Assembly (NCBI GenBank): GCA_030068145.1
Contig: JAPJBO010000109.1
Coordinates: 310,001 to 374,000 of the forward strand
From: Diplonema papillatum
Taxonomy: Eukaryota > Euglenozoa > Diplonemea > Diplonemida > Diplonemidae
Direction of reading: 5' to 3'
Length of the DNA stretch: 64,000 nt
The position numbers were made by a program, and so were the translations under genes. Positions 30,976 through 42,530 of the stretch are shown piece after piece (within the stretch, counting starts at the first letter, position 1; every line of letters begins with the position of its first letter). Under the pieces are notes generated by a model, which had not been told where the DNA came from, ran no database searches, and worked only from the letters and a program-made list of their open reading frames with translations.

Positions 30976-31278
30976 CGAGGTACCAGGGAAAGCCTGCTAC
31001 ACGGGAGCCACAGCTTCACGTGTTCGGCGGTACTGCAGAGACACGGGCCTACGGGTCAAGTGGCTACCGATTTCCCAAACTAAAGCATCAGGGCTTGGCG
31101 CACCTTGGGGCTTGGCGCTCGCGCTGAACACAAGCTCGTCGAGACGGTCAACCGCAGGGCAGAGTGGACAGGATGGTGGCACTGTGCTGCCCTCCGACTC
31201 AAGCTTTGCAAGCTGTGGTTGACCGTCACGTTCCTGGACCAGGAGCGGCCTTTTTCTTTTTCTTCTTCTTCTTTTCAT
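30976..31278 (+). repeat. 300 bp dispersed repeat (family R4), copy 1
   Basis: It starts GAGGTACCAGGGAAAGCCTG, includes TTCACGTGTTCGGCGGTACT and GAACACAAGCTCGTCGAGAC, and ends GAGCGGCCTTTTTC with a TTC-rich tail. Copies are at 42225-42530 and 52527-52820. More diverged relatives lie at 34225-34800 and, inverted, 41085-41290. It is probably a non-autonomous retroposon. Confidence 0.8.
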
Positions 31279-31854
31279 TTTTGCGAACAACGGTGCAGCA
31301 GGATGTAGCCGTTTAGCTGGTAAAAGGGGGCGTGGAGAGGTGAACGGGTGGTAGAGTAGCGTGCCCAAGTCAGGAACCCGCTCGGGACCAAAGAAAGTTG
31401 GGGGGGGATCGTCATCAGAAACCCCAGACTGGAGACCAGCCCCACCTTATGGTGGCCAAAACGCTCGAGAATCCCAGGAAAAGTGGTCGGACGCTCGTGT
31501 AGGCTCGAAAAAAATGGCCGCAAAATGCGAAAACAAGAAATCACCCTCTCCACAGTGCAATTCCCTGTGGAAATCCCACACACTATACTCGAAAGACACT
31601 ATTACTCGAAAGTCTGGTTTGTTGTAATATTCAAAACGCGTGTAAAAAACAAAAAAAAAAAAAAAAAAAAATGTACACCCGCTTTTAAACTCCAGCCATT
31701 TATCGTCGCTACTTCGTGGTATGTCGCAGTATGTGTCGTCTACCTTCCCATCCCCTTTTTAGCGTTTATTGTGGTTTAGAGGTTCGGTGTTTTAGGGTCT
31801 CCGGTTGACCATTGAGATTTTTAGTACTAAGAATCTTGCGGGTTGCCCTTCAAT
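31279..31854. other. Intergenic, unassigned
   Basis: No gene is seen. There is a 20-base poly-A run at about 31651-31670. The block GTTTATTGTGGTTTAGAGGTT at 31766-31815 with GGGTCTCCGGTTGACCATTG recurs at 43228-43282. Confidence 0.5.
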
Positions 31855-32000
31855 GTATTGTGCAGGCTGAAAAAACGTAGGCAGCGTGTTTTGGTGGTTG
31901 ATCAGAACTCCTTACCTCAATATACACAGGGTAAATATAAGTGGGAAAACGATCAACCGGCACGCACAAACAAAACGAAGCGCCTGTCTTTTTCTTAACA
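31855..32000 (+). repeat. Dispersed repeat, inverted copy at 47605-47735
   Basis: ACGTAGGCAGCGTGTTTTGG, GTTGATCAGAA and GAAGCGCCTGTCTTTTTC are present in complement at 47605-47735. Confidence 0.7.
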
Positions 32001-33225
32001 GCAGGACACCTCGTCCAGGTGGGTAGCGTCACCTCCCCGATGCGAGCTGATTGCCGGATGGATGCGGGCAACTGCCCCTTTGAACCACCGGCACCCTCTG
32101 GGTGCTTCCAGGTTACGCGCAATCGGGGGTTTTAAACATGATGAATCATATCAAAAGCCTGCACCCACGCGGCGTTGACTGTGGCTGGTCTTTGTAAGGG
32201 CTGCCTTGATGTTACTTTGATCAAAGCTGAAACTTCGTGGTATATCGCAGGATGTGTCGTCTACCTCCCCCCCCCCCCCCTTCCCCTTTTTTTAACAGCT
32301 TGGCGGCTTCATACTTCGCTCATTCGGTTGCACATCGGGCAGCTGTTCTCGCTGGTTTCTTTTCGTTTGCTCTGCCTTTGCCGGATGTTGCTTCCATTTT
32401 TTTTTTTGTTGCTCTGGACGCAAAATTCCACGGCAGGAAACGAAAAGGGAGATGGAAAGAACAGAACGGGGCGATTGATTATATTCGAACGGTTTTGTGG
32501 TAGCAGACAAAAAAAAAAAAAGGAGGAAAAGATTTATAAAAAATAAATAAACACACAGTTTTTAGAAGGCCCGAATTCTCTGTGTGTAGGCGCGGTGGCT
32601 GCGCGCTCATCCTGCCATGCGCATTTTGCTCCAAGTCCTACTGTGTAGCAGCAGTTTGAACTTGATAGGCAGCAGCAAATCTGCGACGATAGACTGCACA
32701 GTAGTATTAGGAGTTGTGATGAGTCGGGACTGGCAGCGTTGGGAGTGCTGTGAGGAGGCCGGCCAGGTCCCCGAGCCTTTCTGCGCAACACGGCTACAAC
32801 AAGGGAGGGAATGCAGCCCTGCTTGTGGAGCCCAGATCTTGTCGCTTCTGCCGTGGGCTGCCGTGGGATGTTTGCTGGACGGGGGAGCGTTTGGCTGGTC
32901 CGAACCTCAGTTTTTGGTGGTGAAAAAGCGTTTTCGCCAGAAAACTGGTTGACCCGGGTAGGCGGTGTCGTCGTAAGCAAGGGCGGTGTAGTCGAGTCGC
33001 ACCTGTTGACAAAACAGATAGAAAAAGAGGTGCTGTAGGGGGAGTCGGCCCTGCTTTTTGGGTATACCAACAGTAGGGTTATTCGACTCCCGCAATCGTG
33101 AGCAGCAAAGGATGTGCACACTTTCGCAAAGACTTCTGCTGAAGACTGGTCCGATCCCGGAAGCACCGTCTCCGTAGACAACAGGTAGTCACACAGTAGA
33201 AGTACGGCAGTGTTGCGGGGGATTG
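32001..33225. other. Intergenic, mostly unassigned
   Basis: No gene is recognised. A partial TAG-headed repeat (GTTTGAACTTGATAGGCAGC, GCGACGATAGACTG) lies at 32647-32735. There is a poly-C run at 32266-32280 and poly-A at 32508-32521. The minus-strand frame 32534-33181 shows no conserved motif. Confidence 0.45.
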
Positions 33226-33533
33226 TAAGAACGTGCTTGGAATGGGTATGTGCTCAACACCGCACTGGTCCCGTCTGCGCCGTGTTTCGGTCCTTTAAGC
33301 CACGGACACATAAGGCGGACCATCATCAGCGCGGAACCTGAGTGTCTGCAGACAGGACAGCGGTGTGAGTCTGGTTTGTCAGGCGGCTGTTCGTAGCTCG
33401 TCACAGCCAGGAACACCCGTGCTACTAGAGCACAGGCGAATCCGTCACGGGGAGAAGGCCCCTACAACCGTGTCTGAGCAATCAGTTAAAAAACTCAGGG
33501 CACTCACCCTGATTGTGACTGCGACTCGCTAGG
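33226..33533 (+). repeat. Family R3, near-full copy
   Basis: It runs from AAGAACGTGCTTGGAATGGG to GACTGCGACTCGCTAGG and nearly matches 57238-57535 along its whole length. Confidence 0.8.
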
Positions 33534-33544
33534 GGGTTGCTGTG

Positions 33545-33905
33545 TGCAGCACCAACGGTTGAAGTACCAAAAGGAAGCCGTACACTGCGAGAGTAGGAGA
33601 AAGTAGGAAGGGAAACTAGAGTTTTCTTTGACCGCACTACCCTGAGCCCAAATCCTGGACGTAGTTTCTGGTGGAAAATAAGCAGCACGTCGCGAATATG
33701 CATTCGCTCTCCGCTTCATCGTAATCCTCCCCGCGGGGGAGTTTCACGACGGGGATAGCACCCCATTCGACTTCTCCCTCGAGGATGTCAGTCCGAGTTA
33801 GTGCCATTTTTTGTTTGTACGTGCCGGGGGAGGATTAGCCTGTTAGTGAGTGATAGTGAGTGAATATGATCGGTAGGCTAATCTTCTCCCAAACACGCTG
33901 CCAGC
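33545..33905 (+). repeat. Two dispersed repeats side by side
   Basis: 33545-33680 is the complement of 6478-6600 (GGGAAACTAGAGTTTTC, CCCAAATCCTGGACG). 33800-33905 is the complement of 25066-25170 (GTACGTGCCGGGGGAGGATT). Confidence 0.65.
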
Positions 33906-34869
33906 GTTCTCTTTCGTGTTTACAATTAATTGTTATTACGAAAAAAGATCATGACCACAAGGTCCTACTTGCGGTTCAGTTTCTTCACACATTGGTGCGC
34001 ACTAGGTGGCACTTTGTTTGTGCGCACTAGCGGCTTTTCACCTGATTTGGTGAGTTGCTTTTAGTACGCTGCCAACTACTAATTTTTAGTACCAACAATG
34101 CATTGTTAACACAAAAAAAAGTTGCGAGGAAGTAATCCTGCGTGCTGAGGGCAGCAAGTCGCGTTACGCGCTGTGTGGCGAGGGTGCAACTGCGGGACGT
34201 ATCTGGCAGGTGATCCTGCCCTTTGTTGCGAGAAAAAGTGCACCGGGGAAAGCCTGCCGCACAGGAGGGGGCCAAGCTTCACGTGTTCGGCAGGGTACTG
34301 CTAAGCCACGGGTCACGGGTCCAAGTAGCCACCGATTTCCCGAACCAAAGCCGGGAGATATTTAGTCTTGGCGCAGAGGGGGATGAACGAGCTACAACTA
34401 AGATTTGAACGCGTCTCCAACTCTCACCGCTCATCGGTTGCAGGGACTTTTAACCCCTCTTTTCAAAGTTCTTTGCATCTTTCCATCACTGTACTTGTTC
34501 GCTATCGGCCTCCGGGAGATACCCAGCCTTGGCAGAGGGACACCCGCCGATTAGCTCAGCATTCCCAAACTGAGCGACGCTCGTGCTAGCAATAAGTTAA
34601 CCAACATGGCTCGTCGAGGGGACTCTTGCCCGACGCCAGTTGTGTCCTCAAGCAGCTTGCGCCGCATTATATATATATCCGTAGAACACCGGTGCGCCAA
34701 GCCCGTAAAAAACACGATCAGCCACAGGGCAGAGCGGACGGGGTTGTGGTGCAGTGCTAACTTGGACTCAAGCTCGGCACGCTGCGACCAGACCGTCACG
34801 CACTTGCTCCACAGACTACAAGAGGCAAGCTCAACAGTGTACCAGACTACTACAGACTAAGAAGCAGTC
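33906..34869. repeat. Intergenic with diverged family R4 relatives
   Basis: 34225-34360 (GGGAAAGCCTGCC, CTTCACGTGTTCGGC, CCGATTTCCCGAACC) and 34540-34800 (GCCGATTAGCTCAGCATTCC, GCTAGCAATAAGTTAACCAA) resemble family R4 and the inverted segment at 41085-41290. There is no gene. Confidence 0.5.
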
Positions 34870-35390
34870 GAGCTTATTGGCATTTCTTTTTATTTTTTTG
34901 CGAGAAGTTGTCTGAAAATCTCGGACGGGCCTCCACCTGTGAGTCCGAAATGTGGCGGCGCACTGTGCATTGTGTGATCATGCTGCCTGTCAAGTCTCGT
35001 TGGAGCCACCTGTAGCGATAGCCGAGCGTATTGGCAATTGCGAGAAGTTGTCTGAAATTATATCTCGGACGGGACATTTGCACCCAGCCGAGATCCTGAC
35101 CCAGAGACCCATCTGAGAACACCTTTCGTTGAGCGAGCAAACAAGGTCAGATTGTGTGCGCAAAGACGGGGGCTCGCTGTGCATTGTGTCGTCATGCTGC
35201 GGCAAAGTCTCGTTGGAGCCACCTGTAGCGATAGTCGAGCTCATCGGCAATGCGAGAAGCCGTCCCAGCCGAGCTCCTGGCCCAGAGACCCATCTGAGAA
35301 CACCTTTCGTTGAGCGAGCAAACAAGACCAGATGATTGTGTGTGCGCAAAGACGGGGGCTCGTGGCTTCGTGTTCACCAGGCTTCTGTGG
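34870..35390 (+). repeat. Tandem repeat, about two and a half units
   Basis: GAGCTTATTGGCAT, GAGCGTATTGGCAA and GAGCTCATCGGCAA begin successive units at about 34869, 35028 and 35238. GAGACCCATCTGAGAACACC occurs at about 35105 and 35286, and TCTCGTTGGAGCCACCTGTA at about 34996 and 35208. Confidence 0.85.
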
Positions 35391-35559
35391 TTCGGGGAGA
35401 GAAAGAAATACGTCGTTTTTCCGGGCTTTTGACACTTGTCAAAGTCCTGTTCGTTTCGCGTGTGTCGGCCGAGCTTTCCCAGCTACGCACGCATCCTGCA
35501 CCTCCTGAAGTACCTGGTGGCGCAGGGATCTGGCTCCTCTCCATGTGGGCGACATGCTG

Positions 35560-35840
35560 TGCGAGTGTGGTGCACCGCGGACTCCCACTCCGGATTGCGG
35601 GAGTGCTTTTTGCGGTTGTTTGTGCGGTCGGCCTCACTCCCTCCCTCACTGCGGGAGTGGGACCCCCTCAATGAGGGAGTGCCACTCCCTCACTGCGGGA
35701 GCGGGACCCCTCAATGAGGGAGTGCCACTCCCTCACTGCAGGAGTGGGACTCCCTCAATGCGGGAGTGGCCAACTCCCGCACTTTTTCACTTCCGTTTTG
35801 ACTTAGTATATGGCTGCTGAAGTCCGGGGTGTGGTTAAAC
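35560..35840. mobile_element. Short CTCCCTCA array with inverted-repeat-like ends
   Basis: About seven units of GGGAGTG-(C/G)AC-CCCTCA type span 35625-35775. The left flank (GGTGCACCGCGGACTCC and GCGGTTGTTTGTGCGGTCGG) and right end (GCTGAAGTCCGGGGTGTGGT) correspond to the ends of the larger element at 52935-53785. Confidence 0.65.
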
Positions 35841-35911
35841 TCCGTGGCCGCTACACCATCCAACATGCATATGTGGGAGGCCCTCCCTGATACCACCTGC
35901 TACTGGTTTAA

Positions 35912-36117
35912 CATGCAGGGTCAAAACCTTGTGTCTTTTTGCCACCCATTTTTTTTTCTGGAAAAAATTGGGTTTTTTTAAATTTTATAATTTTGGTACA
36001 AACGCTGCAGTAATTTTTTGAGAAGTTGGAACAAAAAAAAAATTCCAATTTTTTTTTGGGGGGACCATCGGCCCCGCGGCAGCGTTTAAAAAAGACACAA
36101 GGTTTTGACCCTGCATG
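35912..36117. mobile_element. 206 bp MITE-like element with 29 bp perfect inverted ends
   Basis: 35912-35940 (CATGCAGGGTCAAAACCTTG, then TGTCTTTTT) is the exact complement of 36089-36117. The interior is A/T-rich (long T and A runs) and has no coding capacity. No target duplication is obvious. The sharp perfect ends indicate a recent non-autonomous DNA transposon or foldback element. Confidence 0.85.
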
Positions 36118-36729
36118 CCCGTGGAGGACGCACGGCTGCTCGCTGCCAGGTGGCTGTTGATGGGAGAGGATTGAAACCCGAAGCTTCAAACGTTCATCGC
36201 ACGAGGGGAGGGGGTGCTGTTTTGTGCTTTTTTCTTCTTCTTCAGTTCTGGGAAAGCTTTGTTTAGAGTGAAAGTTCGCTTGAAACTCCGGGGTTTTAAA
36301 GTCTCCGGGTGACCTTCGTCGTTATGGGGAGATATCCTTTGTGCTCTGAGTGTGGTAAGAGTGGTGGTTACACGAGGTAAGAGGATCGGTGGGTACCTTG
36401 GTTGTTGGTCATTGGTGGTTTCGGCCATTGTCCAGATACCTTACTTACGGTAGGCCCTCCTCAGTACGGTGCCGCAGTAGGTGACGGTCTGTCTTCTTGG
36501 TACCGTCTGACCGTCTCTCTTTTCGTGTATTTGTGGTGCAGCTTGTGGTTTGCGCAGGTTGAATATAACCGTAACTATATCGTATTGCAATACGGGTGGG
36601 GTGTTACATTTTCTCCCAATTTCTATGTACCTACCACCCCCCGTGTTTAAGATCGCGCCCTCCCCAGGCATCTTGTTAAGAACCATCCATCCATCCATCA
36701 GCCGGCTGACCCCCCCCCCCCTCCCCGGC
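36118..36729. repeat. Intergenic with tRNA-like repeat block
   Basis: 36262-36314 (TTTAGAGTGAAAGTTCGC to CTCCGGGTGACC) matches 5820-5872 and 51311-51361. Its continuation TTCGTCGTTATGGGGAGATA matches the 51311 copy. No gene is seen in the rest. Confidence 0.55.
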
Positions 36730-36943
36730 CTGTGCTCTAGTAGCACGGGTGGTCCTGGCTGTGACGAGCTACGATCAGCCGCCTGACAAACCAGACTCAC
36801 ACCGCAGTCCTGTCTGCAGACACTCAGGTTCCACGCTGATGATGGTCCGCCTTATGTGTCCGTGGCTTAAAGGACCGAAACACGGCGCAGACGGGACCAG
36901 TGCGGTGTTGAGCACATACCCATTCCAAGCACGTTCTTGCAAT
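36730..36943 (-). repeat. Family R3, inverted copy
   Basis: Complement of 33240-33450: GACTCACACCGCAG, GCTGATGATGGTCCGCC and CATTCCAAGCACGTTCTTGC. Confidence 0.8.
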
Positions 36944-36960
36944 CCCCCCCCCTCCCCCCT

Positions 36961-37160
36961 CTACAGTGCAGTTGCCTTGGAGGCTGGGTGGTCAAATTCT
37001 CTAAGGTGAAATGGTCAAAATTCCCTGCCAAAAGTGGGCCCACAAAAATTTTCCAAAGTGTGGTATTTGGGGTATTTGGGGCAAAACGATGCGCTACGAA
37101 GCGTAGCTGGTTTATCCGGCCATCCGGCCAAAGTGGCTGATCCTTAACAAGAGCGCTGGC
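36961..37160 (+). repeat. Family R5 copy 1 plus linked block
   Basis: The 125 bp unit CTACAGTGCAGTTGCCTTGG to GTATTTGGGGCAAAA recurs at 55790-55912 and 57690-57812. The neighbouring block 37108-37158 (TTTATCCGGCCATCCGGCCA) occurs inverted at 57622-57675 on the other side of the third copy. The two blocks therefore travel together but have been rearranged. Confidence 0.75.
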
Positions 37161-37439
37161 CCTCCCCCCCCGTGTATAAGATCGGTTTTTTTGGGGGGCG
37201 ATCATAAACACGGAAAAACGCGATCTTAAACACGGGGGGGGTAGGTACGCAGGGTAATGGGAACACACTTGACACGATTTTCCGGCAAACCAAAAAAGCT
37301 GCCTTACAGCCCTGGTGGCTTCACTGGGTGTTACCTTCTTTCCTGGCGACAGCGATATGTCCGACTATGCCTTGAGTGCTTGACTCCTTTTGGCAGGTTG
37401 GCCATCGGCAGAAAGTTGCTTGCTCTTTCTATTTCGTTT
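37161..37439. other. Intergenic, unassigned
   Basis: A short inverted repeat (GTGTATAAGATCGGTTTTTT near 37163 and GATCTTAAACACGGGGGGGG near 37222) surrounds a loop. Nothing else was seen. Confidence 0.4.
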
Positions 37440-37621
37440 TGTGCGGTCGACGATATACGTCGTTCTGATGTCTGACGACTTTGTTTCCTTGCTTGCTTTG
37501 TTTTCCTTGTATTTTCAAACAAAAACTTCTTCCTCTGGGACAATCCCCACTCACCAGTCAGGTTACTCCCTTTTGCAAATAGAAATTCAGCCAGGTGGTC
37601 CATTCTGACGCTTTGTCTCCG
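37440..37621 (+). repeat. Repeat with conserved CGACG/CGTCG stem, copy 1
   Basis: GTGCGGTCGACGATATACGT then CGTTCTGATGTCTGACGACT opens this copy and the one at 54361-54560. Both continue to TTTTGCAAATAGAAATTCAG and CATTCTGACGCTTTGTCTCC. CGACG-ATATA-CGTCG forms a hairpin. A partial version (CGACG-ATCAA-CGTCG) lies at 37797-37812. Confidence 0.75.
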
Positions 37622-38641
37622 CTTTTTTTTTTTCTTTTGCGTTCACCGACGATTCCCGAAGACGTTCGGCAGGGTGTCGTGCGACCTAGGGTTCGTGTTT
37701 GTGTTTGCTTGCGATTTCCTTGGGTGGAATTTTCTAGCGTTTTTTTTTTCCCTCTGCGTTCGGAGTATTTTCAACTTCTATTTATTTTTTGCGCAGTCGA
37801 CGATCAACGTCGTTCTGAGGTGCTCTTTTTATTTTCTCTTTTTGGTCCCCGGGGGGGGGGGGGGGGTTATTTACGTTCCCCCAAATATTTTGCGGTGGGT
37901 ATTTCTTGTGTTTCCGGCGTTTTTTTCTTTTTTTTGGGCGATTCGTGGTGTTTTTTTTTTTTTTGTGCTTGCTTGCGGTGTGGTGTGTCTTTTTCCGACG
38001 ATCCCGTAAGGGCCATGCGGATGTTTTGTTGCGTTGCGTTCTTCTTTTTTTTTTTTTTTTAGCTGAGCTGTGCTTCCCTTTTCATGTTCGCCGACGATCG
38101 CCGGACAGGAAGGGAGAGGTGGTTGTTTGCTAGACCCCGCCAAATAATTAGACCAACTCATGTAGCAAGCAAGAACCAGGTACTTTATTCGGGGGGGGGC
38201 GCGGATTGGGCGGGAGGGTCGGTCCGTCTCTATCTCTTGAAACTGCATCGAAGTGCCTGCCGCTGTTTCTCACAGTGAATCACGGTCCACCACGGTCCAT
38301 CAGGTCCATCCTTAGTCCCTAGAGCTGCATCGAATTGCCCGGTGCTGCATTCTTCGGTCTATATCACGGTCTATCAAGAGGGATGGACCGGCTCAATCTC
38401 TCTCTGATACTGCGGGCCAGTCTGTCACTCTCCATCGGCTGGGGTTGGGAGGCAATCTTAGTTAGTTCAATACTTAACCACCTACGGACGGAGGGTGTTA
38501 ATTTTGGGAAAATGGACTTTTCAAGGCAAACCTTGGGTCATACTCAAAAGGGCGGGTTTCGTAGGTCAAAAATGGGAACCGAGGGGCCCATTAGAAAGAT
38601 TTCGTGGCAAATCTTTCAAATGCGCACCCCGACGCTGCATG

Positions 38642-38644
<3 letters not shown>
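37622..38644. other. Intergenic, T-rich, with stem-loop block
   Basis: T-runs abound. 37995-38015 (TTTTCCGACGATCCCGTAAG-GG) is a version of the stem-loop repeat at 5767. A poly-G run lies at 37850-37866. Nothing coding was recognised up to 38644. Confidence 0.45.
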
Positions 38645-38936
<292 letters not shown>

Positions 38937-39235
38937 ACGAGTTAGAGTGCAGGGACCATCTCTCCGGGGAGTTTCCGGTCTCCTCACTTCTCTTCGCACT
39001 GCTACGGCGGGCGTAAGTCGCTCCGGAGGCGCGCTGCAGGTTGCGGCTCTGCTACAGTGGGTGGCGGCACCGGAGTTGGTGCTGCAGCGGGCGCTCTGGC
39101 CGGCGGGTGATCGCCGCCTTGTAACGCTGCGGGCCCTCTTCTTCCTCACGACTGCGCGGCCTACGGCGGCGGCTAGCACCTTGATGGGAAACTTCAGCTT
39201 CCATTGAGCGAAGGCTACGTCCTCATACACATGGA
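38937..39235 (-). mobile_element. CT-tailed element, 5'-truncated copy
   Basis: In minus orientation it encodes an open segment containing FPIKVLAAAVGRAVVRKKRA and ends in the block CGAGTTAGAGTGCAGGGACC (plus-strand form), next to the 170 bp GA run. It matches 1437-1730. The reading frame remains partly open. The family is unidentified. Confidence 0.6.
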
Positions 39236-40345
<1,110 letters not shown>

Positions 40346-40636
40346 ATGTGTGTGTGTGTTTTCGGCGGTTTGCGAGCCCTTGCTTTGCCCACCTGCTACT
40401 CCTAGAGCTGGACTGTTTGGCCAGGTGGGGGTTAACTCTCCAGGTGACCATCGTCGAAAGAGTTCCTCCGTATCGTATACTGGCACGCACACTTCGTATC
40501 TGTGGTAGTGCCAGTAGTGCGTGTACGGGTACGCGTGTGTTTTTGTTGCCTATTCCAGACTATTCGACTTATTTAGCGCGCGCAGATCCCGCGAAATGAA
40601 TTGTATGAGCCACTCCACTCCTATTTCCTGGAAGCG
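40346..40636. other. Intergenic, unassigned
   Basis: 40490-40570 (TCTGTGGTAGTGCCAGTA, GTTGCCTATTCCAGACTATT) resembles 54140-54205 and 55420-55470 loosely. There is no gene. Confidence 0.4.
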
Positions 40637-40762
40637 CATGGAGCTGCCTGCTGCTGTCTGTCACAGCCTCACACTAACCTGAAAGTATCATAGGCTAGCC
40701 ATGGAGCTGCCTGCTGCTGTCTGTCACAGCCTCACACTAACCTGAAAGTATCATAGGCTAGC
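40637..40762 (+). repeat. Tandem duplication, 60 bp unit
   Basis: CATGGAGCTGCCTGCTGCTG to ATCATAGGCTAGC occurs twice in succession. The two units are almost identical. Confidence 0.9.
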
Positions 40763-42224
40763 ACAGGCTATCGTCTGCGAAGGCCGCAGAAGCATGCAAA
40801 CCGGCAAGGAACAGTCGGGGGTGGACCGGCTCATTTTGACTCTTTTCGAAGTGGGAAATACGTTGGTTGTTCACCGGCTGCAGCAGGGTTTTGTCCTGCA
40901 TAACGCCTGCCTCGGTGGAACATTGTGAACAGAATGAGCAAATAATGCGATAGCCCCATTACGGAAAAGATACTCAGTCAAAATACCTGCGCCGGCAGGC
41001 GCGGAAACTTTTTGGCGCATTTTTGGCCAGCCAGCTTAGTACCGCTTTGCATCCTTCCATCTCTGAGGCAGAGAAATACCCGCCGATTCGCTCGGCATTC
41101 CCAAACAGGAGCGACTCGTGCTAGCAGGGAGTTAACCAACGTGGCTCGTCGAGGGAAAACACGAGACTCTCGCCCTGAATAGGACACCCCATCCCAATAA
41201 GGCTTCCCGCTACGCCAGTTGTGACCCCAAGCAGCTTGTCGCATTTCTTCCTCCTGCGACGCCCTTATATATGCGGGCTCGTTCCAGATCCGTAGCATAC
41301 TCGTATGTTCTCGATCAAAAGATTAAAGGTAATCGGGACTTTTCTACATACTGTATTGACAAGCCAATTCACCCCCCTGCCTGATCGAACGTTGTCGAAC
41401 GTCATCGTTTGGATTCGTTTGGGTTCGAACGCGCAATGAGTCGGTGGCGAAAAGCTCGATCGAGTGTATCGCCGCATCATCGTTTGGGTTCGAATGCAAA
41501 GAATCTGTGGCGATGATCCGCGTCATCGAGCTCAGGTCGTTTCCAGTAGGGACAGGTGAATTGACTCAATTGAGCAAAGTTGGCAAAAATTTTGATATCC
41601 TCCATTTTTTTTTTTTTTGAAATGATGACGGTTTCATTTTGTTTATTTTGGAGGCGGGATTCTTTGTGTGGCCCACATTCAGCCGAAATTGATGTACACT
41701 AGTGTTTGTTCGATTTTTCAGAGTGAATATGATCGCTTGAAAACTTTTTGCAGCCTTTTCTTAGGCTGTTATTACCTTTTTGGTGCCAGAACAAAATGCT
41801 TCGCTGTCTTCTGTTTTATCTTTAATTCCGTTTTTTTTTTTTTTTTTTTGTGTTTCCGACGATCCCGTGTGGGCGTACAGACTGGTGTTCAACTTTTTGT
41901 TTGTTTGTGAAGTTACGCTCTAGCGCCAGAGCAAACTTTTTCTGCTTCTTGACGAACAAGACAGAGACTACCGATTCCCCAAACCAATGGCGCGGCGTAT
42001 CTTGTACAAACCTTAGCTGAAGCTTTTTTGCGCGTTGCGGTGTCGACTAATGCCGGAGTGAACTTCTTCTCGTCATCTTGACGAGCTTCTTCTTCTTAAC
42101 GAACCCGACAGAGGTTGCATTCCCAAACCAAATGGCGCGGCTGCCTTTGCTCAGGCGGTGACTTCGGCTCTTTGTATGCTGCGGTTGGTCTGGTACACTC
42201 ATTTCTTCTTCTTCTTGCCGAACA
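40763..42224. other. Intergenic, mostly unassigned
   Basis: 41085-41290 is an inverted relative of 34540-34800 (GTTAACCAACGTGGCTCGTC). 41400-41530 carries two copies of CATCGTTTGGGTTCGAA-type sequence. 41852-41890 is a stem-loop repeat (TTTCCGACGATCCCGTGTGG). 42015-42130 has two similar TTCTTCTT segments. There is no gene. Confidence 0.45.
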
Positions 42225-42530
42225 GAGGTACCAGGGAAAGCCTGCTACACGGGAGCCAAGCTTCACGTGTTCGGCGGTACTGCAGAGCCACGGGCCTACA
42301 GGTCAAGTGGCTACCGATTTCCCAAACTAAAGCATCAAGGCGTGGCGCACCTTGTGGGCTTGGCGCTTGCGCTGAACACAAGCTCGTCGAGACGGTCAGC
42401 CGCAGGGTAGAGCGGACGGGGTTGTGGCACTGTGCTGCCTCCGACTCAAGCTTTGCAAGCTGTGGTTGACCGTCACGTTCCTGGACCCGGAGCGGCCTTT
42501 TTCTTTTTTTTTCTTTTCTTCTCTTCTTCT
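42225..42530 (+). repeat. Family R4, copy 2
   Basis: GAGGTACCAGGGAAAGCCTG to GAGCGGCCTTTTTC and a TTCTTC-rich tail. Nearly identical to 30976-31278. Confidence 0.85.

Noticed and set aside
33189-33416. Conserved small ORF with CPVCRHSGSALMMVRLM in family R3 copies
   Set aside because: The similarity between copies extends equally outside the frame and the starts and ends vary, so it reflects recent DNA copying rather than protein conservation.
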